Part shown: one piece after another, positions 36,731 to 47,840 of the stretch
How the letters are laid out: every line of letters begins with the position of its first letter
Numbering within the stretch: position 1 is the stretch's first letter
DNA from: Antrodiella citrinella
Taxonomy: Eukaryota; Basidiomycota; Agaricomycetes; Polyporales; Steccherinaceae
DNA: 64,000 bases
Direction: 5' to 3'
Assembly (NCBI GenBank): GCA_004802725.1
Contig: SGPM01000007.1
Span: 62,001-126,000 of the forward strand
Notes under the pieces: generated by a model
Databases searched by the model: none
What the model was told of the DNA's origin: nothing
What the model saw: the letters and a program-made list of their open reading frames with translations, nothing else
Position numbers and translations under genes: made by a program

Positions 36731-39070
36731 TTGTACTCTACTCACTTGTCACTGGAAACCGAGGCTGGTAGATGGAATCTAACGTCCGAGGATCCAGAGC
36801 ATGTATCGGGCACTGCTGGACTATTGTCCGACCATGGTATAGTACGTGGAACCACGGTCGCGATTGACGAAGCCCCCCATATGAAACGAGGGATCGGAAG
36901 GAATGAACACATCGTGCTCATACCACAGCCGTCTGACGATTCCAATGACCCGTAAGTAATCGACTTCCTACGTCAGTGGATGTGCTCAGCCGAGGCCCTC
37001 TCTAGCTTAAACTGGCCGCAATGGAAGAAGGAGGCTTGTTTCTGGACTTTGTGAGTCTTTTTGAGTCTCTGATCTTGTGGGTGCTTATCGTGATCACCGC
37101 ACCTCTAGGACGTTAGGCTCGCGGATGGCACCCTGTCTCCGCTCGCCAGTGCAGGGTACAACCTCCTCACCCAGCAATTCGGTGTTTCTATCGATGACAT
37201 CACCTCATCATTTGGTCCTATTCTCCTCGACCTTGGCTGCTTCATGTACGACAAAATGCTAACTATGAATTTCAATGATGATTCTCATGAATTGTTAGGT
37301 TATTCCCGACTTTGCTCGCTGTGAAATTTGGCCATCGAATTGTTTATCTTGGCCCTGTATCTCTCGTGAGTCGACCTTCTATTGCCTCCGTGCGCATACT
37401 CACATACGATGTCCTTCAGATATTCATTTCGTGTATATGGTGCGTTGCAAGTCCTACATTGAACGTCCATCCGGGCAGCCAGGGTGTTCCAAGGATTCGG
37501 GATGTCCGCGTTGCAGAGTTACTACCGTTTATTTTCAGTTCCGATGGTTCACTGGCACTGACGAAGAATCATGCAGCTTGGCAGCCACCACCATTGAACA
37601 AATATTCTTGTAAGTGGACGACGATCCTCTCCACTTAATGTCACGATACTCACTAGGAGGCCAGTGTCCACGAGCGCGGAACTCGCTCCCTGATTCTTGT
37701 CCGGAATCACATTGTAAGAAAAGTTGTCACCTGTTGGGGCATGCGTGGCTCACCCTGACTTTTGCTCCCAGGGGACCGCTTATCTATAGCTATGTTATAG
37801 AGCGGCTGTCTTGGAGATGGGGATTCTGGTTCGTCAGTATCGCACTCGGGATCTGCACTGTGCTAGTGTTCTTCTTTGTACCGGAGGTATGCCCGTCCGT
37901 GTCCTCCTTCTTTTCTATGTCTGATACCTCAACCCGCAGACGACATACCAACGGACTTTCGTGACACCGACGAACGATGGTTCCAGCTCAAGCAAAGACG
38001 ATGACTCCGCGAAAGGCGATTTGGAGAGTGAAGAGAAGGTCGACAGCGAAAGACAAAGCGCGGTATCTGTGTACCAAAAGCGTAGCTACCTGTCCTCGCT
38101 CAAGGTCTGGAATGGAACCTTCGATAATATGTTCAAGATTTTCCTGCGACCCTTCCCCTTCTTGTTCTCGCCTGTGGTGAGTCAGGGTCCTTTTTGTATT
38201 GTGCTAGCTAATGACACACCTCTGCGATAGGCGTGGTTCATATTTTTCTCTCATGGAATGCAAACGGTGTGGAGCGTACCCATCACTCGCAGCAAAGCCT
38301 TATTTGACGTTCTGTGCGCCATAGGTCTGGTTCCCCTGTGCTCCTCTACTATCTTTACATTGGAGTACAACTTCACTGCTTCGCAGATAGCAAGTGATCT
38401 TCTGGGGTCTGCACATCGGCGCGCTCATTACTTCGTACCGAATAGGGTCTCACCAACTTGAGCGGGCTCGTTGGTATCACGCTCGGTATCGCCATCACAG
38501 GTCCACTACTTGATTCCGGAGCTGTTTGGCTGTCCAGACGCAACCGCGGGATCTACGAGCCAGAATTTCGACTCAAATTCATGTCTGCTATGCTGGTCAG
38601 CTTATTCGGATACCTTGGTTGCGTCTCTATATTCCTGTATGTTCGGCGAACTTATTCCTGCATCAAGTCGGAAACCACCACAAGATGCCATGGATTGGAG
38701 CAGTGGCTTGCATCACGTTCGTACTCTCCAGATGACCATTTTACCATTAATCACTGAATGGAAATATTTGCTCAGGATGCTCAACTTCAGTATGGTTGTG
38801 TCCGGCACCACAGCTGTCGTATATCTCCTCGACACGCACGGCGCGAACGCCCTACAAATCTTCGCCCTGAGCAACTTCCTCAAGAACATGGTTCTCTATG
38901 GATCGACGTTCTTCGCGAACGGTATGGTGCAGAACACAGGCGTCACGGTCTCGCTGTTCATCCTGGCAGGGTGTCAGGGAGTTTGCTGGCTGGCATCCAT
39001 CCCGATGTTCATTTTTGGGAAGCGGGAACGATCATATGTGCGCTGCGTGGTTCTTGATTTTCGTGCGTAA
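36731..39070 (+). pseudogene. MFS transporter gene, apparently disrupted
   Basis: Major facilitator of the drug:H+ antiporter type common in basidiomycetes. Recognisable blocks: ETEAGRWNLTSEDPEHVSGT, PQPSDDSNDP, NWPQWKKEACFWTL, LADGTLSPLASAGYN, FGHRIVYLG, VFQGFGMSAL, TTIEQIF, VHERGTRS, GPLIYSYVIERLSWRWGF, VFFFVPE, RSYLSSLKVWNGTF, LSRRNRGIYEPEFRL, GNHHKMPWIGAVACIT, NMVLYGSTFFANGMVQ. Three breaks are seen. No in-frame ATG opens the first block (a stop lies at 36650). One extra base at about 37478-37482 shifts VFQGFG out of frame. Only 13 nt (37690-37702) lie between the codons for RS and GIT, where relatives have about 27, shifting the frame again. One intron (38390-38445) uses a GC donor. Better exon calls could rescue part of this, but not all three breaks. 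Confidence 0.65.
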
Positions 39071-39185
39071 TGTCTGACCTACCCAAGACCTACCTTTGCT
39101 CTTCTTCGCGGTAGACCACTCGTAACCGTGAAGACCGATGTCACAGATAAGCAAAAAGTCCTAGTGTGTTGTACAATTAGCAGTG

Positions 39186-41159
39186 CTATACACGTTGCTC
39201 TCCCGTCCAGACATCAAAGGGAAGATTGAACCAAAATCGTGCATGAGATATTCGGAACCACTTGCGCTGCACCTTCATCTCTTTCGTCACTTTCAGAGCT
39301 TCTTTTTCAGTCAGGAGTCCTTCAACGTGATCCATGATTCGCTCTACGATCTCGTTCGGTATCCTTACGTCCAGACTTTCCTCCACGGCTCGCCGTATCC
39401 ACGCTTTCTGCTGCGGAGGAACAGTAGACGTTGTCAAGATCTCGAACTCGTCTGCCCCGTGTGTCCCGGTACCGTCTATATTTGAGAGATCTGGGTCGAC
39501 AAGGAGGAAACTGAGAATCGTCATTGATCCTTCCTTCTCCTGGTCAATCAAGGTGGTGGGTTGCAGCGCGTGTTGATAGATATTCGGCAGCACCACGCTG
39601 CGCCCCAATGTCAACGGTACTTGGCCGAGGCTCTGAATTCCTGGTGATCCATGACGCAGGCCCCATGTACGTGCTGTGGCGCCTTCATCGCCCGAGGTGA
39701 ACTTGAACGGTGAACAGATTGGCATCCGGAACGCAAGAGCGGGAGGGGCTATGTTGTCCTGTGGATCACGTGGACAGTATCAGACAGAGATTGCATAGGT
39801 TGATAAAGGTACTGACGCAAGCTATGCAATGAAAAGCGCAAGCGACGACGTGTTCATTCCGCATGCCTGCAACCTGCCATGGCTCTGCAAGAAACTGAGG
39901 TTTTTCAGGGGTCTAACACGATGCTCAGCCCAGCTTTTGACGATGGGACGAGGTTCTTACCAGACGAATGTCGGTGACTTTAACGATGACCTTGATGGTC
40001 GACCCGCGAAGACTGACCACCGTGCGCCGCTTTTCCAACCCGCCAGGATACCCAGTGTCGGGGATGTCTGGTATTGCTATAGGTCGCTGCAGTGCCCACG
40101 TCCTCATCTCTCGTCCGTATTTGGCCCACCCGTCTTCATCGTCTGAATGTTCTGGTTCTTCTGGCTCATCCCACACCGTGTATTTGCAACTGCCTCTGAT
40201 GCGCTGAGGTAAAGGGTTGTCCCGGTGCAAGTCTGTGAGGACATGCTCGAATAACGGGATGGTTTTGGCCAGAGCGTGCTCAATGTACGAATACAGAGCG
40301 CTGAGGGATGGGTCTATACCGTTGATGTACGCCAGTGAGTGTGCCGTCAGCACCCCGTCGGCATGGGATATCGAGAACGAGGTCGGAAGGGACGCAAAAT
40401 GCGTAGAAACTGTATACCCATCGACTGGAGGTTCGACTGGCGGAACTGCGAAATGCAGTTGTCCGTCCGGAGCGCGCACGAGGGTGTTGTTGTACCTCAC
40501 TGGATACGTATAAGGGTCGACGATATCGAACACGGTGCCGTCACTAGTTGCAGTATCGGCGTCACGGACGACTTGCAATTCTGTATCCAGTGAAGATAAG
40601 AACTCGGTCGTGAAGAGCGCGGTTGACTCCCAGATCCGCTCAAAACATGAGACCTGACTGGACTAGAAGATGAGCCAAGTATTTGGGCAGACGGAGAGCT
40701 TGCTAACCATTCGTGATCCTCGTCTCTTAACTTGGAATAACCTTCCAGTTCGTCGATGACATATGTGACCTATGATGAGTCAGAACGTATGTCAGAGATA
40801 GACGGGCAGGAATTTGCGCACTTGTTCAATACTTAGAGTAACATCTGTGAATCCGCATGGTGTTTCGACGGTTCGCGTTCGTCCAGCATGTAGAGTTATC
40901 CATCCTTCTCGGACCACTTCATCAAGACGGTCGCTCCACCATCCCTCACGAGATCGCAACTCGGCCGACAGACTGCACATGGCCAGCTCAATTATCTATA
41001 CAATGAACATGAATGGAATCATGCCATTGAGTGCAGAGATACATCGCTCACCGTTCTAGGCTTCTCCCCGACCCCATACCAGAACCTGCTGCCATCCCAG
41101 AACGGGTGAAGATACCCTCTTGTCCATGGTCTGAACGCGGCAGCTGATATCGGTGGCAT
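39186..41159 (-). CDS. DUF4246-family protein, conserved His motif lost
   Basis: Fungal protein of the DUF4246 family, thought to be dioxygenase-like. Start taken at 41159 (MPPISAAAFRPWTRGYLHPF); an upstream Met at 41249 is in frame. Blocks in order: WSDRLDEVVREGWI, VTYVIDELEGYSKL, VVRDADTATSDGTVFDIVDP, SLPTSFSISHADG, IRGSCKYTVWDEP, STIKVIVKVTDIRL, NIAPPALAFRMPICSPFKF, GRSVVLPNIYQHALQPTTL, and a tail ending VWTGEQRV. In the family the region after TDIRLTPEKP usually reads G-G-S-W-H-V-E-G; here (39860-39892) it reads AEPWQVAGM, so the His and Glu are replaced. Five or more introns. Function unknown. Confidence 0.78.
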
Positions 41160-41879
41160 GTCCTTTTCATTTGAGAGTTGATCTTTCGCTCGGGACACAG
41201 AGATGAAAAGGTATGTAAAGTAGTCCACTGCGAAAGCGAGCAGGCGCAAGGGTCATGCACCATGCACCGGCAGATGCCGAGACGTAGGGGGTGGGGTTTT
41301 TGGTGACAGTCGTCACCACGTTACTGATGTGATCAATATGTCACTATGTGACAAGACGCGTTTGAGAGCCCTTTGACTCGACGCGTCCCAGCAAAATCCT
41401 TGGGAGCCGTATACCTATGGCGGTGGAAAAAAAATGGCGTCAAACGAGGGACAGGTATGTAAAACCATCTCATCTCTATCTTCGCAAAATTTGAATGTGT
41501 GCAGAACGATACGTCGGCGGGATTTCACTTGCCATTGAGCGGAGGGTACATCTACCTTCCCAAGACTTTTAGCTTCAACTAAACCACCTCCACAGTATCT
41601 TTTGCGCACTGGACGACGTCTGACATGCGTCACTGCATATCCATTTTCCGGTTATCTTCTCGGAGTCATGAATCCCTACACACGTGAAGTGGTACTAAGA
41701 TACTGGTCAGTTCGCATCACTCTATCAGTGAAGACTGAAAACATTGCAGGGCTCACCCATTCACGGCATTCGCTCACACTGCACTGCACCATCTTTCCCT
41801 CTTCTGGTTCTCGACACCAGCAATATACCTCCTCTGAATCCTCGGAACCCGAATATTCTTCGACCTCCGCAAATTCGTT
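41160..41879. other. Intergenic
   Basis: Upstream region of the DUF4246 gene and 3' flank of the next minus-strand reading frame. Nothing recognised. Confidence 0.45.
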
Positions 41880-42374
41880 CTATGCATCTTCCGCATTGTG
41901 AAGACGTTTTTCACCAGCGAGATTTCGAGGGGGGAGCTTGAGCTTGAGAGTCAACCCGCTGGGTTTAGATCGAAAGGTTTGAGGCGCGGGATGGGATGGA
42001 GGGTTCGGCGGGGCAACAAGCGGGACGGGCGGTGAGGTGAGTGGGCTCGACGGTAAAGCTGGTGGTTCTGCATCCCACACGACAACTGATGAATTTGTGC
42101 CGCCGTAGACGGGGTTGGGAATCGGAGCAGGAGGTGTCGCACTGATTGCGACTCGAGCTCGTGCATCTGGCAGGGCCGGCCCCGTTCCTGTTGTCTTTGA
42201 AGAGGATGCGGAGGTGCGCAAGTCAACGTCGTCCAGGTCCATTGTCACAGACATGGGCGATCTCGGCGTGGACGGTGAGACTCCGAGTCCTCCTATGGAT
42301 ACTATCTCATCCTCATCCGCCGGTTTTGGCGTACCTTCATGCATAGTGGAATCGGTGTCTTCGTCAGGCGGCAT
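41880..42374 (-). CDS. Hypothetical Ser/Pro-rich protein
   Basis: Uninterrupted minus-strand frame from MPPDEDTDSTMHEG (42374) to HNAEDA (41880), 164 residues. It is acidic at the N-terminus, then Ser/Pro/Ala-rich (LPSSPLTSPPVPLVAPPNPP), ending in a basic stretch (SKPSGLTLKLKLPP). No family recognised. A splice-acceptor-like sequence just upstream (about 42409-42414) means the true start could lie in an earlier exon. Probably real because of its composition and open length, but unproven. Confidence 0.4.
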   Translation of the reverse strand: MPPDEDTDSTMHEGTPKPADEDEIVSIGGLGVSPSTPRSPMSVTMDLDDVDLRTSASSSKTTGTGPALPDARARVAISATPPAPIPNPVYGGTNSSVVVWDAEPPALPSSPLTSPPVPLVAPPNPPSHPAPQTFRSKPSGLTLKLKLPPRNLAGEKRLHNAEDA

Positions 42375-43438
42375 GTCGCCGTCGGGTAGTATGCCAGAGT
42401 TTGAATGGCCGCTAGGTATTCATAAAAAGAGACTAACTCTTCATGCGCGTTGCAGGATGTTTCTTGCTTTCGACGTGGTGCTCCCAGTTTTGTCGCGGTG
42501 ACAGGCCTCGCAAAAGCGAGTCAACGTAGACGTAGAAAGGCCAGCTTTCGCATTGGGCAGGGGCAAGGAGGCTAACGGAATCAGGGCTTACCGATCCTGT
42601 AAGTTGGTCCAAATTCCAACGCCACCTATAAAATACAGCCCGAACCGCCGTCGACCCCCAACCTCTCCCTTCCTCCTACCACCACCATCCCCTCGACCAT
42701 ACCACCCCTCCTCGACCATACCTACCTACTTTCCCTGTGTACGACGTCAACTTGAACACGACTGAGACTCGGTCGTCGCGACCGGGCTTGGGAGGCCTCC
42801 ACTTGAAGGTGAATTTTCCTCTGTACACATCTGGGTGTATTACGTCTAGCTAAACAGGACCTCGCCGCTTTGTTTTGCTGTTACACAACGCCTCGAACGA
42901 CGACGCCATCCGAGCATGAATGTGGAGTTTCGAGGGAGGAGCGATCCACCGTCGTCGAGGGCGATCACGAGGACGCGGAGGACTCGAATGTCAGCCTCAC
43001 TGGCACTGGTCGTCAGGCGAGGCTGACAGGCACCCTTACTAGCATCATGTACATACCTGCACTTAGGCTGCATGGCAATATATATGTTCGTTACCGAGGA
43101 GCTTTCTTTTCGTCTGGACAATACAGCTAATTGGCACGTGCTGTTCCGCCGTTCATTGAATCGAACTGTGTCGACCGTTGCTCATTCCAACAGTCCTTTT
43201 CTTATTGCGACGTTGCAAGGTGTTCGTGAGCATGAGGGCTCGTTTTGGATGTAATTGTGTGTAGCTCTGAAGCGAATCACGTCGAGCGGAGCGTATCAAG
43301 CGTATCTCGCTTCCGGGTCTGCCGAACTGAAAACGACAATGGCATGGCGATGATAATAGTGGTACAAACATAAACCCGACTGATACATGCGTCAAGACAG
43401 TGCGACGCTTTCGAGAAGGTGTGAGTGATTTGACGTAC
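42375..43438. other. Intergenic
   Basis: No gene recognised. 42610-42740 is strongly C/T-rich, with CCTCGACCATACC repeated twice about 21 nt apart, like the leader of an expressed plus-strand transcript, but no convincing plus-strand gene follows. Confidence 0.4.
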
Positions 43439-44461
43439 TCAAGCTTTCGGCGCAAACTGCCACAACTGAGACAATAGAGGTCTGATGTGAGCGAGTAGAC
43501 CATGAGAACTTGAGCAGAGAACATACGCGTCTGTTTGGCCAATAGAGAACATAGGGCACGACATACTTCTTGACGAATGATGGCGCAGGCGGGAAATCAG
43601 ATCCCTTGGGAGATAGAAGGGTGACATACACCAAGAACGTTGTCGTTGGCTTGAGACACGGCCGTCAGCACATCAGGTATATGAATGGTGAAGAGACATA
43701 CCATGTTCATCATGTATTTGTTCGTCTCAGCTGCAATGTGGCGAATCTCCGCTTTCGTGAACCCGGCTTCATGCAGCCTGTCCGAGTGCAAATAAGTGAC
43801 CTCCTGTAACAGCTATGTGAAGATGAACGAAATCATCAACATCGAAGGCATTATTGAGCATGAGAACAGAAGAGTCTTACGTGTGAGGAAAGAGGCTCGC
43901 AGATTTTGTCGATCAGAGACAGCAAATGCGAGGCGTTGAACGCTTGCTGCTCATGGAGTGGAGCGACCTTGCCATAACCATGTGGTGCGCCGGAAGGCAG
44001 ACATGAGATAAGGTACTCCTCCATCTCGGTCAACGCGGCGCTGAAACCCTCATGCTCTGCGACAATGAACGATGTGTCGTACTTGTGCGTAAACATAGGG
44101 TAGTAGTGCTCTTCTTCCCAGCTGAAGATTGCGTTAGTCACGCGAAAAGAGGGGGTAATAGTGGACGTACGAGTGATGATGGTGCAGGACTGCAACCCAC
44201 TGCAGGGCGTACCCAACGAAATTGTCATACTTTTTCTCAGGTATTGAGGGAGATTTCTGCATAAAGGTGTTGTAGGACTCTACAGGGTTACCGAATGCAC
44301 TCACATACCTCGTATATATCCAGGAGAGCATTGATTATGAACGCGTGCGCGCCAGCCATCTCCCAAGCTTGAGCAACATATGGATCTGCTGGCCATGAAC
44401 CTTTGCACGTCTCCATTAGAGTGCCAAGCGCAGCTTTGAGTTCAGCGACTGTCGAAGACAT
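43439..44461 (-). CDS. Hemerythrin-like (HHE cation-binding) protein 1
   Basis: Predicted small alpha-helical di-iron-type protein of the HHE superfamily. Start at 44461: MSSTVAELKAALGTLMETCK. Spliced blocks: VAQAWEMAGAHAFIINALLDIYE, KKYDNFVGYALQWVAVLHHHHSWEEEHYYPMF (His-rich/Glu motif across an intron), EHEGFSAALTEMEEYLISCLPSG, LHEQQAFNASHLLSLIDKICEPL, DRLHEAGFTKAEIRHIAAET, and, after the last introns, PSFVKKYVVPYVLYWPNRR joined to LWQFAPKA with the stop at 43439. The H..EE and HE patterns are the expected metal ligands. Its first part lies in a duplicated segment; a truncated copy of its 5' end is at 51092-51329, and a diverged complete paralogue is at 52484-53497. Biological role unknown. 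Confidence 0.82.
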
Positions 44462-45512
44462 GTTGGATGTTGAATTGACAGGGAGGAGTTGCAGGGAAAT
44501 GCAAACGGGCCCTCATGTTTTTATACAGAGTCCAACATGCGCGCCGTTTCTCCTATATTGCCAGGGCATGCCTCGGAGTCGTGTCGACCATATCAAACGC
44601 ACCAATGATATTGTTCAGATATGCCAATGCCATAATTATGGCTCCCGCAAACTGCGAGAACTGGTTCTCAGATCTGAGTGTTCGCAACTGCGTTTCGGGT
44701 TTCTAGGTCTCCGTCATACTCCGGACATCATCTAACGCCGTGATCGACCTCAAGCTCGAAACGCCAATGGTAGCCAATATTGGGTATTGAATGTTTGCAA
44801 GCCCGTCGCTGGGATGGTGCTCAATACGCCAAAAGCGCGAAACAGGCTAGTGCCTAGTAGTTCGACGAACGTATACACGTGCTGTACTTCCTTTCTAGAG
44901 GGTTGTGCCCGTTGCGGTAGTAGCCCAACGCTGGTTTGAGCAGCGTGTGTCGATTTGTCGGAGGGACTATTGATTGGGACGAGAGCATCGTGCGGAGAGG
45001 ATGATGAGCGCCGAAAGCAATTCCTCTAGACAACAGCGCCAAATACCGGGCCGGCACATCCCGGACGCAACGCAACTTCAACTACTTCAAGTGATATAAG
45101 AACGACTCTCATTCTAGTCGCCGGTCTCTCAACATGCGTCCTTTCGCCTGACTTTGAAGCACAATCAGCATTCAAAGCGATGACGAGTTGAGTTACTTAC
45201 TTAGGTTTCCCTCACTGGCATCCAAAGATTAACTTACTACTATGGCCCGAAGTCTTCCTCAGATTCAGGCTTGGCGAAGCACATTGTGAACGCAATGCAA
45301 GCTTATGAAACACAAACCTACGGGAAATTGAACTTTCCGAGTGCCCAGTGTCATACTTATAGCCATTACCACTCTGAAGGTCCACCCCGAATCCATTATT
45401 CAATATGGGTAGTACATATTGAGCGCAGGAACGCATGTGGGTTCCTTGCATGTCAAAGCGCACGTCCGTCTTTGCAAAAGCTGTGTTCATGCAGGTCTAA
45501 AATGTGGCTAAA
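44462..45512. other. Divergent intergenic region of copy A
   Basis: Noncoding sequence between HHE gene 1 and the HHE remnant, homologous to 51330-52440. It shares well-kept islands such as GACAACAGCGCCAAATACCG (45018-45037) with copy B. Confidence 0.6.
44518..44525 (-). promoter_or_regulatory. TATA box of HHE gene 1
   Basis: TATAAAAA on the minus strand 57 nt upstream of the ATG at 44461. The corresponding place in copy B (near 51389) keeps TATAAAG although that gene is truncated. Confidence 0.5.
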
Positions 45513-46555
45513 GCGAAACCGCACAACCAACAAACATATGACGGCACCCATGTCTGTACGCTGATTGATGGATTCGTGGATGCTTTGCACAATCATGTAG
45601 GCACATTCTCGTCTTGTTATGTAACCATATTCCTTCATCTAATCACACTCGTACTTTCACCTTTCACATTCCGATGACTCCTCCTCTCCTCTCTTTGTCC
45701 TTTGTCTTGATGACTCGCATTCGGCCATGGCGCGCAGCGCATGACCGAGCCTCTCTACTTGTATATATACAGCTGTAGTAGCTACTGCATTCAGCACCTC
45801 ACATTGTACCTACCCACCAGCACTCTCGCACTCTGCGTGAACCAGCTTGATCACTACGCCATTCTAAGTATAGTACGATTCGCTCTACGTACGTGTTCTC
45901 TAGCTTCCTTGTAAGATACGCTCTACAAGCATAAGCTGAGTTCAGTGGCTCGGTTATCTGTGTTCTCGCATAGTATCTGAAATACATATTCTATTCAAAC
46001 TACTACTACTTGAGTGATACCTACGTCAGATAGCTGAACCTCTGTTAGTGTACGTGTTTTCTGCTTTCCAAACAACTCTGCGCTACGCGCAGTTACGCCT
46101 TGGTTAGCGCCGAATCCGCGGTTCACAACACGTCTCATGGTTATAGCATGTCTATGGTGCTGATGTTTTTGCTGCAGCTGTTACAAGAGGTGGGCTACAT
46201 GGAGCCGGATAAGCTCAGAGCATCGGGCCTCACTGAGTCGGAGATGAAAGTGATCTCCACCACGTCGTTGAAGCACTCCAAGGCTTTGGTAAGGCCCCAG
46301 TTCACAGTCATACATACGACGAAACTGATCTTCCAGTGCTTTGTATACAGCCCCTCACCACGTTGGTGATATATGGTGTGTTACTTTCACCTAAGGAAAT
46401 CCAGTTTCTACCGTTTCCACCATTCCTCAGATGTATCGTCCCTCGTGTTCTAACAATCCCGAACCGTCATGTGCGTACCACAGTGTTGTCATTATGTATC
46501 GATTGGTATTGATCATTCTATGTACAGTACTGGCAATTCGCGAGCAATGATAGTA
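45513..46555 (+). pseudogene. Remnant of a hemerythrin-like gene
   Basis: Corresponds to the 3' part of HHE gene 2 (52484-53497). The sequence jumps from the upstream region directly to the codons for KPHNQQTYDGTHVCTLIDGF (45513 on), so the first two and a half exons are deleted. The intron after that exon carries the solo LTR. Downstream, LLQEVGYMEPDKLRASGLTE and the C-terminal exon can still be read, but the last exon ends YWQFASND with the normal stop lost. Nonfunctional. Confidence 0.85.
45615..46130 (+). mobile_element. Solo LTR of an LTR retrotransposon
   Basis: 516 bp beginning TGTTATG and ending CACAACA (TG..CA with TGTT/AACA inverted ends), flanked by the 5-bp direct repeat CGTCT at 45610-45614 and 46131-46135. 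The element is absent at the equivalent position in copy B (around 53080), which proves insertion. A TATA box (45762-45769) sits where an LTR promoter would be. No internal coding domain, so it is a solo LTR left by recombination. Orientation is assumed from the TATA box. Confidence 0.85.
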
Positions 46556-46643
46556 GTCATACGGTTTCTCAAAGGATTTTATAAATGAGGGTATCATCAG
46601 AACATTGTAGTAGCACACGCTGTAAGTATATGACATGAGAGCT

Positions 46644-46944
46644 CTAGCTGAACCATGTTGTCCAGTTGTCTGAACAACGTTCAATGCCAGCAACCAGCTC
46701 CCACGCAATAATCCGGTCAGTCTGCTTGGATGGGTGTACCTCATCATACCTGGAGGACTACTGTCAGTATTGACAATATTAAAGAGAGTGGTCAACTTCA
46801 CCATAGATAGCTGTCTACATCGGAGCCCATCACGATCGTGCAATCGCCGGTATCCGACGTGCTCTCGTTCAACTCATACATGCAAGAATGTACGGCCCCT
46901 GTGGTATTGACAGGAGCCGTACCATTGAGATAGTCTTGCGGGTG
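46644..46944 (-). pseudogene. 3' fragment of a CE16-type esterase gene
   Basis: Homologous to the end of the CE16 gene at 53592-54770: LNGTAPVNTTGAVHSCMYEL, STSDTGDCTIVMGSDVDSYLW, an intron, then YDEVHPSKQTDRIIAWELVAG and a stop at 46644. The rest of the gene is missing; homology stops sharply after 46944, where unrelated plus-strand coding sequence begins. Confidence 0.85.
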
Positions 46945-46946
46945 TT

Positions 46947-47117
46947 GCTGTGGTGAACGAGGCCTCCTTCGATGCTGCTGCAGACAATCTCGATGACGAC
47001 AACCTCGACGCCATGGGTGTTGACTCAGAAGATGACGGTGAAGACGGCCAAGAGGACAACGAACAACAGTACAGCAATGAGGAGCAAGAGTACGATGGCC
47101 CCGGTGACAACTCTTAA
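46947..47117 (+). pseudogene. C-terminal fragment of an acidic protein gene
   Basis: An open plus-strand stretch without an ATG at its left end reads VVNEASFDAAADNLDDDNLD, then GVDSEDDGEDGQEDNEQQYS, and ends GPGDNS with two stops in a row (TAATAA, 47115-47120). The composition is that of an acidic protein tail. Its 5' part is missing exactly at the edge of duplication copy A, so it looks like a gene cut by the rearrangement. Family not recognised. Confidence 0.5.
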
Positions 47118-47120
47118 TAA

Positions 47121-47531
47121 GAGTGCACCGTCCTCGCATGTTGTCACGCTAACTTAAACATCACTCAGCGCCGCGCTCCTTTCTCCTCTTCGTGTTTGAT
47201 ATTCTTCCAAGCAGTCCTATATTTCTGATTGGTAGCCTCTCTCGTTCACTACTCACTCCTATTGGTTGCGTACATGTATATCTTCAAATATTTCTCTTCA
47301 TCTGCCATAGTTTTACGAGTATTCATTCTACAATTTAATCTGTTCCTCGCACTATGGGTGTGCCTCAGACTCGACTACGGGACCTCTCTCAAGACCACTG
47401 TAAGTTCTCTAGTTGTCTTTGATTGTACTAAAATCCTTATAAGGTGGCTCTACCTAGCCTCGGCGAGTATACTGGAGTTGTTACGGGTAGCTATATGATC
47501 CTAAACGAGACTAAACTTGCGCATCTGACAG
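47121..47531. other. Intergenic
   Basis: AT-rich, likely 3' flank. No gene recognised. Confidence 0.4.
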
Positions 47532-47840
47532 CTACGACACGCCACGTAAAGGGCATCTATCGAAACAGCTACATCCACTACTAAGCCTCCCTGACGCTAT
47601 GGAGGTTTGACCGTTTTTCCTGATGGTTTGAATGTGTTGAACCCAGTCCGGAGCCCGAGCTACTGCAGGCATGATATGTGGAAGTGGGCCTTGTATCGTC
47701 ATTCTTGTCATGTTTTGCGGGATCTGGGTGAACACAGCGAAGACGTTGTGCGGGAGTTGTAATGCCATGCCTGGAGTGATCGGTGGATGCCTGTGTGAGA
47801 ACTGATCAGCTTTACATATCTTGAATTGAGGTCGCCACAA
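47532..47840 (-). CDS. Hypothetical short gene or fragment
   Basis: A minus-strand frame contains PITPGMALQLPHNVFAVFTQ, MTIQGPLPHIMPAVARAPDW and VQHIQTIRKNGQTSIASG, which looks like real protein. The frame probably begins with an acceptor near 47790 (sequence CACACAG), with the start exon upstream around 47840-47900, but I could not place that exon in phase. No family recognised. Confidence 0.35.
   Translation of the reverse strand: MWRPQFKICKADQFSHRHPPITPGMALQLPHNVFAVFTQIPQNMTRMTIQGPLPHIMPAVARAPDWVQHIQTIRKNGQTSIASGRLSSGCSCFDRCPLRGVS

Larger units (their letters stand above)
44224..46944. repeat. Segmental duplication, copy A
   Basis: Direct-orientation partner of 51092-53892. It runs from within HHE gene 1, across the divergent intergenic region, through an HHE remnant, to the 3' end of a CE16 gene. 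Similarity is easy to follow by eye (for example the stretch at 44307-44420 against 51173-51286). Compared with copy B it lacks about 0.54 kb of the plus-strand HHE gene and carries a 516-bp LTR insertion. After correcting for both, the lengths agree. Confidence 0.9.

Noticed and set aside
42610..42770. C/T-rich stretch as the start of a plus-strand gene
   Set aside because: Looks like a leader, but no coherent reading frame with splice sites follows it.
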